Shown here: piece after piece, positions 34,873 to 47,045 of the stretch
How positions within the stretch are numbered: the stretch's first letter is position 1
Layout: every line of letters starts with the position of its first letter
Assembly: GCA_003116995.1 (NCBI GenBank)
Contig: BDSL01000076.1
Location: 248,001-312,000 of the forward strand
Direction: 5' to 3'
Source of the DNA: Yamagishiella unicocca
Lineage: Eukaryota; Chlorophyta; Chlorophyceae; Chlamydomonadales; Volvocaceae
Length of the DNA: 64,000 bases
The notes under the pieces: model-generated
The model's input: only the letters and a program-made list of their open reading frames with translations
What the model was told of the DNA's origin: nothing
Database searches by the model: none
Position numbers and translations under genes: made by a program

Positions 34873-35793
34873 ACGGCTGTCTCGGCGAGTATCTGCATCG
34901 GAACCTGGCATCTGGCAGCAGCGCAGAAAAACCATTGGGCGTCGCCCGGGAGGCAGCAGTAGCACAGGCGCATGCAGCTGCAGAGCGCTGCTGGAGTGGT
35001 CTGATTGGCCGACAGTCGTTGGTCCAAAAGGGTCATCGCCGTGAGGTTAGAGGATGGCGGACTAACACGAAAGCATGATATGGTGAAAGCGATGACTGGG
35101 GTTCCCAGCGGCGCCACAACAACAACAAAAACCAACTACAAGAATAAGAGTGGCAGCCAGGAAAGAAACGCTCAGGTGGAGTTTCGGAGCGGCGTTTCGC
35201 GTCCGCACGTGCCAGTGCGCGCTTGCTGGTATACAGCGTCAACGGCTGCAGGCCGGCCACAGGTGTGACCACGGCGGCTCCGACAACCGTCAACGAACAA
35301 TGCCGCCGAGATGGCAGCGACAAGCGCAGCAGCTGGGACGGCCGGCGTTCTCAGGTGGCCGGGGGGCCCTTATGTTGCCCGCCACGACACGTTGACTGCG
35401 GTGGAGGTATGGGCGTGAGGGCGAGGTGGGGCATGGCTGCGGCGCCGGTCCAGCGGCCATTGGACCGAGCCGCTCGTCCGCCTGCACGGCCTTTGGGCGT
35501 TTTCTCTAGAATGCTCTCTCCCCCAGCGATAAAGTGAAGCACGCTGGCGGTCCGGAATTGGTCCGGATGTGACGATCCACCGACCGCCGCGACGCATCCA
35601 GAAGGAGGAGAATAAACGCGGCAGGCGGGGCCGCACCCACACGGGCCACCGGTGATCGACCCTGTGTTAGCTGGCTGGCCCATTGCTGGGACCAGGGGTT
35701 TTGAACTATCCCATTCCAGGGATGACTGAGACTGTGTCCCTCGGGAGGGGTTTATATGGTGGGCGGTGGGTGCAAGCTGTTTGTTCGTCTTCG

Positions 35794-35893
35794 AATGGGG
35801 GGCAAAGAGGCAACAGGTGACCACGAATGGGGGGTGAAGAGGCAACAGGTGACCACGGATGGGGGTTGAAGAGGCAATAGGTGACCACGGATG
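35794..35893. repeat. 32-bp minisatellite, about 3 copies
   Basis: The unit AATGGGGGGCAAAGAGGCAA plus CAGGTGACCACG recurs from 35794 at a 32-bp period, ending near 35893. Confidence 0.85.
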
Positions 35894-37191
35894 GTTGGTT
35901 TGGATGGGTAGTACAGGGGGAGCTGCCTGGAGGAATGGCGGCATTGGTTTTGAGGACTCGTCCCGCGTCTACCCGTGTCGGCGAGCGCCTGCTGTGGTGC
36001 AGCAGTAGCGGCCGCAGCGATCAGCACCGAGCAAATGGGCAGGCCAGCTTGCCCTCGAGGAGGGCGGGGCTCACGCCTCTTGTTGGTTTGCAGACTGCGC
36101 CACTTCCGTGTGGTGGTATCTTCCCCGTGCCGCTACACAGGAAGCCAAGGCACAGAATGAGTTTCGTGATTAAATTTTCGGGCAGCAGCAGCAGCACGCC
36201 TGCTGGCTGCCTGGTAGGAACGCGCGCACTCCCTGGAGCAGCGCCTGCTTTGGCCGCCTCCGTTAAGACTGCAGCGATTGTGCATCGCCTGGAGAAGACA
36301 CTATCACTGACAAGGCGGGACACGCACGACGATTCCACGCATACGAGACACGCGAGGTGTCGCACCGTAATCCTTTCACGATTGCCGTGCGTGCTCGTAC
36401 ATTTACGGCGATCGCTGTGGACGACCGGGGGTACGGTTGCGTGCGTGCCTCGTCAGGCTACGAGGCATTGCTGGCGGCTCAAAAGTGTGGGTGAAGGAGC
36501 ACTTGCATGTGACTGTCTGTGTCGGTGTGCGCGTGCAATGTCGAGCACTCCAGGGTAGGGCACGGAAGAGCGAGGATTGCGATGCGAAGTGAATGGCGGG
36601 AGGAGGGGTGCGCACCGACTTTGGTATGCGATTTGGTTTGTTGTCGTCTAAGTTTTCAGGTAACACGCACGTTCGTTGGTCACTGCTACACCCTTACGCA
36701 TCGCATTCAGGGATTTAAGCAGGGGGGTGGGGAGTGCTGAGGACGGGAAATGCGAGCGCAGTATGGCGGGAGTGTCTTTGCCCGTGCCCCGTATTTGCCC
36801 ATTCCCATGTTTTGGGTGGCAGTGCAGCGCGGCGCGTGACCATCTGGGCACGGTTTGGTTTTTCTGTTTCATGTTATCACACGTTTATTTTGCTCTGCAC
36901 CATCTGGTGAGGTGGTGGTGCGACACGGTGTTGAAAAGTCCTCCGGTCGATGTTGGTTTCGGGGCTGGTGATTCAATCGCCCGCGTATCCACTTATCTAT
37001 CGGCTTGCGTCCGCTTGCCGCTTTACTTGTTATGGCTGGTGGAGTGTAGCAGTAACAGTAACAGTGGGCTCCACACCCGAAGGTAGACCCCAAGGTGGGC
37101 TGGTCGACGGTGTTCGTTTGCAGCCACCTGCAACGCGACGCGCTGCGACTGGACGCCGCGGTCCCGTGCCTTTGCCTTCCGCGTTTCATCC

Positions 37192-37196
37192 TTACA
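37192..37196 (-). terminator. Candidate TGTAA polyadenylation motif (minus strand)
   Basis: TTACA on the plus strand reads TGTAA on the minus strand. It lies 686 bases past the cyclophilin stop codon, within the usual range for algal 3' UTRs. I saw no closer copy. Confidence 0.4.
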
Positions 37197-37881
37197 TCTG
37201 CTGCAACCGATTGTAGCTTACGTGCGGTGAATCATGCACCCTCCCGGCAGTTAGTCTTGCTGGCGGAGTCCGGTACGTAATTGCCCAACGTGATGATGAG
37301 GTATGGAGAAGTAGAGGTCCGTGCTTCTGGCGAGCCTTAATAGGGCTTCTGCTTCCTAATACCTCCAATTCCGCTGGTACGCATCCTGCGTGCCTGATCC
37401 TGAGACGACGAAATGCTGCTGCCTGGCGAGGACTGAGCAAGGCCACGCGCATACACCATTACACGCGATTCACAGCCAAGTCGCCTGGTCCAATTACGCC
37501 TCTGAACCCAAGAACAACCAAACGACAGCCAGCACCACCCCGCGCCTGCCAGGCGGTGCGCAACTGCCGCTGCCGCCGCTGCTGTCGCAGCACCTGTGTG
37601 CTACTGCCGCCCCATGACTCGTCTTCCGTCAAAACAGCAGCTCGAGGGCAGGAAGCACAATGTGCCACTCCGGCACCCCAAAGCTCCAAAACGCATTCAC
37701 ACAACCAGCAGCCGCGGCGGCTGCACCACGCCCGCCTTCAGCCCATCCATCCATCACACCACATCTTCCGCCAACCACAACCACATTCCGCATGCCACAG
37801 GCTAACGCTCGACCGACGGCTGCTCAGCCGACGCCACCACAGCACTTCGCCCAGCTCTCGTCGCCGCTATCGGCCAGCCGC

Positions 37882-40800
37882 TCACAGCACTCCGCAGTCG
37901 GCGATGGTGATGGGCTCCACCGGCTTGTCGCCACGGCCCGTGGGGAACGCCTCCACCTTGGCCACCACGTCCAGTCCCTCAACCACCTCACCGAACACCA
38001 CGTGGCGACCGTCCAACCACGGGGTGGCGACGGTGCAGATGAAGAACCTAGGGCGCGGCCGCGGGGATGGTGGGTCGAGGGGTGGGTCGAGGGGTTGGTT
38101 GAGTTGGTAGAGGGGTGGATCGAGGGATGGTGGATCGAGGGGTTGGTTGAGTTGGTAGAGGGGTGGATCGAGGGATGGTGGATCGAGGGGTTGGTTGAGT
38201 TGGTAGAGGGGTGGGTCGAGGGATGGTGGATCGAGGGGTACGTCGCAGGCGGGCGTTTAGTCCGCATAACGGGTGTGAACGGTGTGACCAGATGACTGGA
38301 GGGTACGCGGTTTGCCTAGTTAGGAGCCGAGTCTGTAGGGTCCGCGTGGCGGTAACTGACAACTGGACAACGAAATAACTGATGAAACGTCAGCGCGACA
38401 GGTCCTTGACCACAGCTGCTAACAGCAGCCATTGGCGCTTTGCATAGAGAGAGCATCCACCTCTTCGGCCGCTAACCCTGGCGTCCCCGCCTGGTGAATC
38501 CTGCCCCGCCCTAGCCCAAGGTCCCTTCATTTTCCCCTCCATCGATCCGGCCGCAGCCTCCCTCCCTGGACTCCCTCCAGGACCCACTCCCGCTGACTCA
38601 CTGGCTGCCGTTGGTGTTGGGACCTGCGTTGGCCATGGACAGGATGCCGGGGCCGGTGTGGCGGTCTACAGGGCGGGGGGGTGGGACAGCGGTTGGTCAT
38701 TGTTCAGCGGAAACTGCTGCCGCCGCTAAAGTAAATTAAATAATACTCAATGCAGCAGACGCAGATAACAAACCAAAGCGCGCTCGGCTACTGCCGTGTC
38801 GGATCCACAAATAGCAACTTCCATGATGAGCCAAAGCCAAGATAGGCCGCCAAAACAAAGGCCGCGCTCCACCTCGCGTCCCGCAACCCACGTGCCATCG
38901 GACACGCCCCATCCATAATTTCCTTAACTGCCCGATCACCCGCCCCAGGTGCCTCACACTTGAAGTTTTCGTCCGCGAACTTGGCGCCGAAGATGGACTT
39001 GCCGCCGGTGCCGTTTCCGGCGGTGAAGTCGCCACCTGGAGGGTCCCGGTTGGGGGAATGAGTTTGCTTACTAGAAGTCCAGAGGGATCACAGGCGCGAT
39101 TCTGATGGGTGGCAGGACGATCTTCTTTCTATCGCCGCTGCGTGCTGTGTCAGTAGTGCGCACGTCCACCAGCAGGCATGCTGGGGCAGGACATGGCGCC
39201 GTTCCTAAACCCGCCCTACGATAACTCCGGCGGCGACGACAGCCGTCACACGCTCCGCAGCTTCCCTGCCCAGCATCCTCCTCGGAAATGGCATCCGCAG
39301 AGTCTGCATCAACCGCCTGCGGAATTCCCCCCCCTCTCGGCTGGCTCCGCGCGGAGAGGGGAGGCAGCGGAGGAGGGGGGTTCGAGGGAAACCCGTGGAG
39401 GAGGGGGGGGGTGGAAGAGGGGGGAGGTGGTCTGAGTCCCTCCTCGGGGAGAGGGCCCTCGCGCACCTTGAATCATGAACTGCCTGAGGAGGAGGCACAG
39501 GCAGAGTAAGCGGGAGGGGCAGGGTAAGCGGGAGCAGCCGTGCGGGGGCGTTTGGCGGGAAGAAATTATTGGCAAATGATGACGCAGAAAACGGTATCGG
39601 GTGTCGGCCGCAGGGCGATGCTTACATGGTGGGAAAACCCAGGCCCCCCGCCGCCTAAATCTCGAGAGACGCGGATTTCGGATTTCGCGGGCTGAGGTTC
39701 CTTCTACCCAGTCACATTCACTCCCGGCGCCCCTAGCGCGCATCGCATGAAAACTCCCGCCGGAAACCCTACCGCCTTCCCTCCCTCCCTGCCTCCCTGG
39801 AGCGACACCCACTTGATGACACGGTGGAACGGCGAGCCCTTGTAGCCGAAGCCCTTCTCGCCAGTGCACAGCGCGGCGAAGTTCTGGACGGTCAGGGGGA
39901 CGTCATCGCCGTACAGACCGATCACGACGCGGCCGGCGACGTTGCCGCCGATGGCCACGTCGAAGTAGGCCTGGTGCAGCGGCGGCGACAGCAGGGATCA
40001 CGCCGTTGACATGATGTCGTACTTTGAAAGCCGTACGCGTTAGATCGGGCTGACGAGGGAGTTTGGTGGCGGCATGGACTCCCTCCATGGCTGCTGGCTT
40101 GTGCTAAACGAAGCCAGCCGCTGCCCCAACCAGGACTCGGCGCGCTGCGCCAAGAAACCTGCTGCCGTACGCATCGCCCACGTCATCGCCACCCTTCAGT
40201 ACTGCAGCACCTCGTTGCGTCCCCAACCGTTGCTACTCCGACCGAATCATGCCGTGTGCGGTGATTCCCTTCGCGCCAGCTCTGGACATAGCGTGCCGCA
40301 TACACCGCCGTACGGCAGGACAACTCAAGCACCCGACCCCGCAGCAATGCAGTGGTGGCTTCCCCCCCCCCCACACCTTCTTGGTGATGGCCGCGGGGTT
40401 GTGGGCAGCACGAACCGCCACGGTCTGCGAAGGAGGTAAACAAGGGAGCAAAGTGGAAGTTGGATGCGTGTACGGGCGCGCAGTGGGAGAGTGCTCGCGC
40501 CAGGGCGGATGGTGGTGGTGCGAATGAAGAGCGACGACGTCGGTGTCGTCATCGGGGGCCCGGCAGCGCGTGGGCAGCAAGTCGCGGCGCGAGTCGCCAA
40601 GGCCGCGCGGCTCCGACGCCGTACATGGACATAAGTTTCGCGTCGTCAATATTCAGCGATCCAACCGCAATCCCCGTCCTGGTGTACTGGACGGTGTGCC
40701 CAGAGGAGATGCGTGCGTGATCTAAGCCACCAATGCTTTCTGCGCTTGCGCGCCAGCCGTGTGCAATTTATCATCTTGGAATTTTGGGTGTGGATGCGAG

Positions 40801-40918
40801 AGGTTGGTGCGCTGATCGCGTGGCAAGGCCACAGGGCAGGTACCGGCGCGCCACTCACCACACGCCGAGCGGCGGCAGCCACACGGCTGGCGGCGACCGG
40901 ACCGCCGACACGGGACAT
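37882..40918 (-). CDS. Chloroplast cyclophilin, peptidyl-prolyl cis-trans isomerase (196 aa)
   Basis: The enzyme isomerises Xaa-Pro bonds during folding, here probably in the chloroplast stroma. Exons are 40918-40859, 40424-40377, 39970-39813, 39483-39467, 39035-38958, 38665-38602 and 38047-37882 (TGA), all phase-consistent. Exons 1-2 give a Ser/Arg/Ala/Val-rich transit peptide ([20 protein letters not shown]) with no acidic residue. The mature domain starts near [10 protein letters not shown]. Active-site residues are Arg86, Phe91, Met92, Gln94, Trp152 and His157 ([25 protein letters not shown]). Their spacing matches cyclophilin A (Arg55, Phe60, Met61, Gln63, Trp121, His126). The fourth exon is only 17 nt and supplies QFMIQ of the active site. 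The fifth exon's donor is T|GTGAGG rather than the earlier AA|GTGTGA, because only that keeps the frame. Candidate TATA-rich DNA lies near 41220-41236. Confidence 0.95.
38070..38240. repeat. 48-bp minisatellite, 3 copies, in cyclophilin intron
   Basis: GTTGGTTGAGTTGGTAGAGG begins at 38094, 38142 and 38190, an exact 48-bp period. The unit itself contains two related halves (GTGGATCGAGGGATGG). The array is in the last intron of the cyclophilin gene. Confidence 0.92.
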
Positions 40919-42246
40919 TGATCGCTGCAGGGAAGGGGAAGCGTATTCAGGTTTCGTTCATGTCGGAGCCTTACACTAGTCATGAAGCCTTGCAACAACG
41001 GTCCAGACATGACGGCGAGCTCACCAGGGCCATTGCTCTGTAGTTTGATGTAATGGGATGGGATATAGGAAATGGGTTTTTGATGCGAGGAACAGCAATG
41101 TTATGCACACAGGCATGCTGTCCAAGTCGCCCATGGATTGCATGTCGGTCGGAGCGAACTGAACCAAACCGCGGATTTTTTACGCCAGCCGCAGTTGAAT
41201 ACAGCACTTGATGCATATAAATATATATAATAAAGCCCTTCCTAGCCGTCAAGGTGATCAACCCGGTCAACGCTGACACCAATTCGCGCACAAAGGAAAG
41301 TATTTCCTTAATTAGTAAGATATCGCTGAAAGCTTGGGGACGCACTCTAGGTACAGTATAGCCTTCCACGTTGCTTACCACCTCACGCAAGTGCTCAGTC
41401 CAACGGGCTCCTAACCCACGTTGCCCAAGCCAGGACTATGTACAGAGTCATGCGGCCGCAGTAATGGTTCTACAACTAGTGTAAAAGCGACTTTGGCAGG
41501 GCGGGCAGGGTGAGGTACCCTCGCCCGCCTCGGCCTCGGCGACAGCGATGGAGCCGGATAACGACATCGGGCCCACCGCTCCTGCCCCATCTCCCCACCA
41601 TCGGATAGCCTTGCAGCCTGGACAACTCTCCAAGCCGGAGAAGGTGCTTGAGGAGGGGAGGTTTGCGAGGTGTCGGGACCGTTCGCCTGTGGGCGAGAAT
41701 CCGGCGTGGGTCTGCGAGTGTATGGCACCATGATGTCCTTGTCAAACGGATTCGACACCTCGGATGCTCTGGAATTGTAAGAGAAAGCCGTAGCGCATTT
41801 CATCTGATACCCCCGGTGTCAGCTAGGCTTCCGTCCAAACCGGAGTACTAACAGCCGCAGACCCTCCTCCCTACGGCTGACCCGGCCCCGGCACCTATAT
41901 ATGTCATCATCATTGTCCTGTGCGCACATCTGCCTATGCCGCACTCGTATTGCTAGGTATGGGCGTCGTCTTCAGCGCTCGTTATTGGCTTCTATCAAGC
42001 TGCCCCCTTCAGCGAAGCCTTCAAGATATTTTATAAGGTTGGTCATTTCTCACAACGACCTCTGCACGCAACCATTGCAGTGGCTTCAGCGTAGCCTTGC
42101 CGTACCTGGGTTCATAACCGTATCTGGGTTCATCGCCGTACTCCTGTGCCTGGGTTCATCGCCGTACTCCTGTGCCTGGGTTCATCGCCGCACCTGCCGC
42201 TACCTTAGTTACGAATTACACGTTTCTTCATATGCGTGCTGTGCAG
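40919..42246. other. Divergent 5' flanks; missing first exon(s) of the next gene
   Basis: The cyclophilin promoter reads leftwards from here, and an AT run on the minus strand at 41236-41220 may be its TATA region. The plus-strand gene whose first recognised exon is at 42247 needs a start codon in this stretch, but I could not find an exon that joins it in phase. An ATG at 41901 followed by a GTATGG donor near 41956 does not keep the frame. A 26-bp tandem repeat (about three units) occupies 42122-42196. Confidence 0.4.
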
Positions 42247-45200
42247 AAATCCGGAGCCGTGTTCGGCACTCAGGTGATGCTGACGCCTGCGTCCATCCTG
42301 GGACCGGAGCTGGCTGTACGGCAGCCCGTACTGGGCGAGTCGCAGTACTTTGAGGTACTACCAGTTCGTTGGCCTCAGGGCATGGGGCAGGAGCCCAGTA
42401 AGGGGAGGCAGGGGCTCGGGACAGGAGGCCAGTAAGGGGAGGCAGGGCTCCGGAATTATTGTAACGAAAAGGCCAGCATGGCAAGCGGAGACGGAAAGGG
42501 GTGCCGGCCGCCGAGGTAACCCAGCAGCGATGCTAGTCGGGTTCACGGACCACTCCTGCCGCATATGTTCCTATCTTCCCTTCCTTTCCTTTCCTTATCG
42601 TGTGTCACTTCCGCGGGTTTCCTCTCTTCTCCGTCCTGTAGTACGAGATCAAGAAGCTCAAGCCCAGCACGCAATACGTGATCAAGATCAAGACCAGCGA
42701 CGACGCGTGCGAGGTGCGCTCTGACAAGATGTGCACCGTGAGCCAGGAGGAGGAGCGCACCCGCGACAACGACATGCGCAACTTCGTGGGTGAGGCCACA
42801 GGGGGGCGAGAGGAAACCCGCCGGTCGGCGTTCGAAAGAAAAGTAAAACCAGCTAGAGAAAGGTGCGATAACCTTTTTTTGCAGTTACATGCCCGATACT
42901 TGGTTCGGAGAACTTGTTTGCAGTCGCATGCTGCAGGTTTTAGCACATATAAAGACCTAGGACGGGTCCCCAGACCCCTTTCATGCTTCCTCCATACCCC
43001 TCTCCTACAGCTTCGCTTCACAACCCGCGTAACACCGACCAGCAGCTGCGCAGCCCGGCCAACCCTGCTGCCATGAAAATCCCTTCCTCGTGTGCTGGCC
43101 CTTCATCCGCCACTCACCCCTCGCTCCCCTGCCCCCCGGGTTTCCTCTCATACCTCGCCTGCCCCAGGCGCACTGGTCAAACTGGGCGACTACGACGGCC
43201 TGGTGGTGTCGTACACCCCACCCTCTGGCATCTTTGCCATTCGTATCCTGCAGATCGACGACGTGGCCTCCTCGCTGCAGCTGGCTCGACTCACCTCGGA
43301 CTACACGGACAGCGGGGTGCCGGTGCAGGCATACACGCTCAGCCAGGTGGGGTGCAAGGAAAACCCGTGTACGGAAGTCCCGGAAAACCGTCACCGGCAC
43401 CAGCACCCCGGGCCTCTGCGTCTCAAGCCCCTCCACTCCACCGTTCAGGCCAGGGTTGTCCTAGTCCTCGCACACCCGCCATTAATATAATTCCCTTCTT
43501 CGCCATCTAACGCTTTCGGTCCCTTCCCTTGAACCGGAACCCCTGAACCGGAAGCTTCAACCCTAAAGCCCTTCCTCTGTATCTACGCAGGTCCGCTTCG
43601 GGCGGTGGGGCGGCGCCATCACCGGCAGTAAGGTGGTGAACGAAGGGGAGCTCAAGTGGCTGGTGGCCAGGGCGGTGCAGATGAGCGACAAGAGCGACGC
43701 AGCCTCAGCGTTTGAGGCGCGGCAGCGGATGCTGCAGGCGCAGGCAGGCGCGGGAATGCGGCGGCGGGAGCTGGGCTGGGCTGGGCTGGGAGGACGGAGT
43801 GCAGCAGAGCCGGCGAACCCGCACGGGCCAGCTGTGGCTTTACCAGCGGCTCGGAGGGTGGCGGATTACGTAATTAGTTGGGCACCCACCCTGGAGCCGG
43901 GTCGCATGCGACGCACGCCGCCACACCGCCCGTTAACCATCTTGACCATGACCGGTTCCAAAATACACAGCGTACGCCTTGGGTCGGTCCCACCTGGCCC
44001 TCTCACTTCGCCGCCCTGGCCGGCCCTGACTGCCCTTCGCTGCGCTGCCCTTGCCTCAGGTTGAGAAGGTGACCGTAGGTCTGGAGGTGGAGTGGTCCAA
44101 CCGCTTCCGCAGCCTGCGGATGAGGTCGCTGGCATACTTGCTGCTGCTGGTGCGCTTGGGTTAGGAGAGGTGGACAGGGCAAGGGGAGGGCGGGTCGGCG
44201 GTTTGCTAAGACGCTGAAGGCAGGCCAGCGCTTGGGCTGGGCTCTCGTGCCTTTGCCACTGCTGTGACCTAGGCCTCTGCTGACGCCTCTGGCGCGGCTT
44301 GCTAGCCCCAGCTTCCCTAGTCACCCATGTGCACCCAGTGCCACCCATGTGCACAAAGTGCTACCCATGTGCACCCAGACAGGTGCGTAGGTCCAGGCAG
44401 ACGCTTCGACAGGGGGTGCTTAGGTCTCGGCGCGCGCTTAGGTAGAAGTTGCAAGTGAGGGAGTGCACGACTCATCTGTGCCCATGAGCCGGGTTCCATC
44501 CATCCCAGCAGACTCCCCGTCTCCGTCACATTCGCCCGAACGCCTGCCACATGTACTTACCGCTCTTCTGTCTATCCGGTTTCAGGCGCTGGTCGCGGTT
44601 GCAGCAGGTGTGGGCATGTGGGTGATGCTGAGCCGAGCGGGGTGGCGGCAGCGGGAGCTGGAGGCGAAGCTAGCGGCCGGTGGAGTACGACAAACTGAAC
44701 TGGAGGTAGGGTACGACCGAGTGACTGGCTGGGACGAGCAGCGGGTGGCAGCTGACAGTGGTTCCTTGCACTGGGTTACCCTCCCTTCGCACTCGATGCG
44801 CCTGCCGCAATGGCGTGGCATCACAATCCACAAAGCATCTGGCTGGGACGTAGTGGAATGCGGTCCGTATGAACCGGGTGGAGGGGGCTGTGGGGGAAGG
44901 GTTCGGCTGACAACCCAGGGGGGATAGCCTCAGGCATCGCACGGCCTGTGGTTCTTAGGGCGTCCGGCCGTGGGTGGTAGCCCACGGCCACAACGCCCAC
45001 CCACGGCCACAACGCACTGCCGCGCATCACCAGCCGTGCAACGTGTCACTCCACGCAGGCTGAGCTGCAGCTGCTTCACCTCTACCGAATCTCCCTGGAG
45101 CTGGACGTTGAGCGCCGGGTGGCCCTGTCGGACGCCCGGCAGCTCGCAACCAACTCGACCAGCAGCAAAGGCGGTTTCCTTAGAGGTGGCAGTAGCGCCC

Positions 45201-47045
45201 ACGGTCCCATCGGCGCACTGGGTTCGCGGAACGCCACCGCCGACGGTGGCGGTAGCGACCCCAGCACTGGCAGTAGCGCCGGTGGCGGCTCATCGGCGGG
45301 GAGAAGAGAGGCGTCTCGGCGGCGGGGCAGTGATGGCGGCCGGGGCGGGGTGGGGAGGGACGAGGGACGCGCAGCGCCGCGAGCTGCGGATCCCCGTGTT
45401 GACCGCTTGAGCAGCAGAGGAGGCCGGCGGCCCAGTGACGAGCGCAAGCAGGGGCGGGCGACGGGCTCGTCCGATGACGGTGGGGGTGGGGGGGGTAGCA
45501 GGGGCGGCGGAGCGCGCAAGGGCCGCAGCAGGGGCGGCGACGCCGCTGAGCGCGCTGACAGTGCTGCAGGCGAAGGCGCCGATGGCGACTACACCGGCGC
45601 TCGGAAGCTGTGGGGTCTGCCGCACCAGGCGCTACGGCTAGCCCTGGCGCGAAGCCAGTACGGCCGGGTGCCGCCAGGTGGGCCAGCGCGGAAGCCCGTG
45701 GGACAGGGTTTCCGCCACCCCGTGGGGCAGGGTTTCCGTCTCCCCGTAGGATGGAGCTTCCGCCACCCCGTAGGGCGGGGCGGCTCGCCAGGCGGATTGG
45801 GGCCTCGAGGATATGGGGTTATGAGGGCACAGGCAGGTGAGTTTGTTCGGGCCTTTGAAGCTACCGGTATAAGAAGGTGAGGTGCAGAGCTGAGGACTGG
45901 AGCACTAGCTGTGATTGTCAGGGCCGCAAGCAATTACCGTTTCGATCCCATATGGCGCCAACATCGCCCTCCCTTTCCGCGTACCCCACGTGGTGGTTGG
46001 CCTCCTCTCGATTTCCGTTGCTGGCTCAGAGACGCGGCGTGAAGACTCCGAGTGGGAGTCTGGCCCTTCGTACGGCGGCGCAGCGGACGTGGACGAGCAG
46101 CCGGACGCCTGGACCTTCATTCACTACGTCTCCCATGTGTACGCGATGCACCTGCAGGTGGGCTTGCTGATGAGGTGTCGGTGAACAATGGCTACAGCCT
46201 AACATCCAGTTACAGCCTGATTGCTTAGGATCCCGTGTGAGGCTTCTGGCACGGCGGCGTCTGCCCAAGCTGGAACCTTAGTTTGGACCTGACTCAGGCT
46301 GGACCATTGAGTAGTTAGCCGGCGGAATGGCTGCGGTGGCGGGCGACGGTAGCGGCCTGTGCGGATTGATTGTCGGTTGATACATTTACTGTTACTCTAA
46401 CTAACGCGGCTCCTCTCGGTGTCTGTGGTGTGGTGCTGTCCTCGTAGGAGTGGATGAAGGTGCAGCTTCAAAAGGTACGTGGACACGCAGCCTGCCGCGC
46501 TTTAGTGACAGTCATTCTCCGCACACGTCTCAAAGGGATCGGGACGAGCGGCGGCATCCGGACAGCTTGCCGGGAATCCATGCAGCCCTTAGTGGCGACA
46601 ACGATGTCACGGGGCCGGTTTGGCGGCCCGTTCGCTTACGGTATGCCATGTCCCGAGTTAAGTGGCCGCCCAACGACCCGTCACTATGACAACCTCTACA
46701 TCCCGCAGCTCACACGCAATTGGTCGTTGTGTCGTCTCACCCTGAAACCCCTAATTCCCTCCCGCTGCCCTCCGCCCGCCTGTGGTCGTGACCCCATCCC
46801 CGATACCGCCTCGTGTTCAGAATGTTCGGCGGAAGGTGAACGACATGCTGCTGCCCGCCGCCGCCGGAGGCGCCAACCTTACAGCTCGCGGCGGTGGGGG
46901 TAGTGACTCCGACGCCTCCGCACGCGGTGACGACGACGGGGACGGCGCGGAGGCGGACGAGTGGTGCAGCCGGGGTGGCCAGGACGAGTACGGCGAGGAG
47001 TGCGCGGGTGTGGGGGAGTACGATAGGGAGTACGACAATTCCTGA
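42247..47045 (+). CDS. Unidentified single-pass membrane protein, 5' end missing (at least 676 aa)
   Basis: The family is not recognised. Exons are 42247-42354, 42642-42789, 43168-43346, 43591-43869, 44060-44149, 44586-44705, 45059-45677, 45922-46157, 46448-46474 and 46821-47045 (TGA); all junctions keep phase. Residues 1-145 look like a beta-rich extracytoplasmic domain (YEIKKLKPSTQYVIKIKTSD, then GIFAIRILQIDD), vaguely like fibronectin-III strands. A hydrophobic helix (SLAYLLLLALVAVAAGVGMW) spans the junction of exons 5 and 6 near residue 265. A positively charged helix (GWRQRELEAKLAAGGVRQTE) and a Gly/Ser/Arg-rich disordered region follow. Then come a second beta-rich segment (ITVSIPYGANIALPFRVPHV) and an acidic C-terminus. 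The donor of the 43591 exon is uncertain: GTAATT at 43870 or a GC donor at 43738. A signal peptide would be expected in the missing first exon. Confidence 0.65.

Larger units (their letters stand above)
34873..37881. other. Convergent 3' flanks of kinase and cyclophilin genes
   Basis: Three kilobases separate the two stop codons, and both 3' UTRs must lie within. A plus-strand frame of about 225 codons (35881-36558) has no splice partners and no recognisable domain. On the minus strand TGTAA at 37196-37192, 690 bases past the cyclophilin stop, is a plausible polyadenylation signal. A 32-bp minisatellite lies at 35794-35893. Confidence 0.45.

Noticed and set aside
35881..36558. Plus-strand frame of 225 codons between kinase and cyclophilin
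   Set aside because: It starts inside a 32-bp minisatellite, lacks splice partners and any domain, and lies where 3' UTRs are expected.
37660..38295. Plus-strand frame of 211 codons with EGW repeats
   Set aside because: It is antisense to the cyclophilin last exon and runs into the 48-bp intronic minisatellite, whose period is a multiple of three.
40233..40649. Alternative cyclophilin first exon with ATG at 40552
   Set aside because: It looks like a transit peptide but has no donor that joins 40424 in phase. The exon at 40918-40859 does, with a standard GTGAGT.
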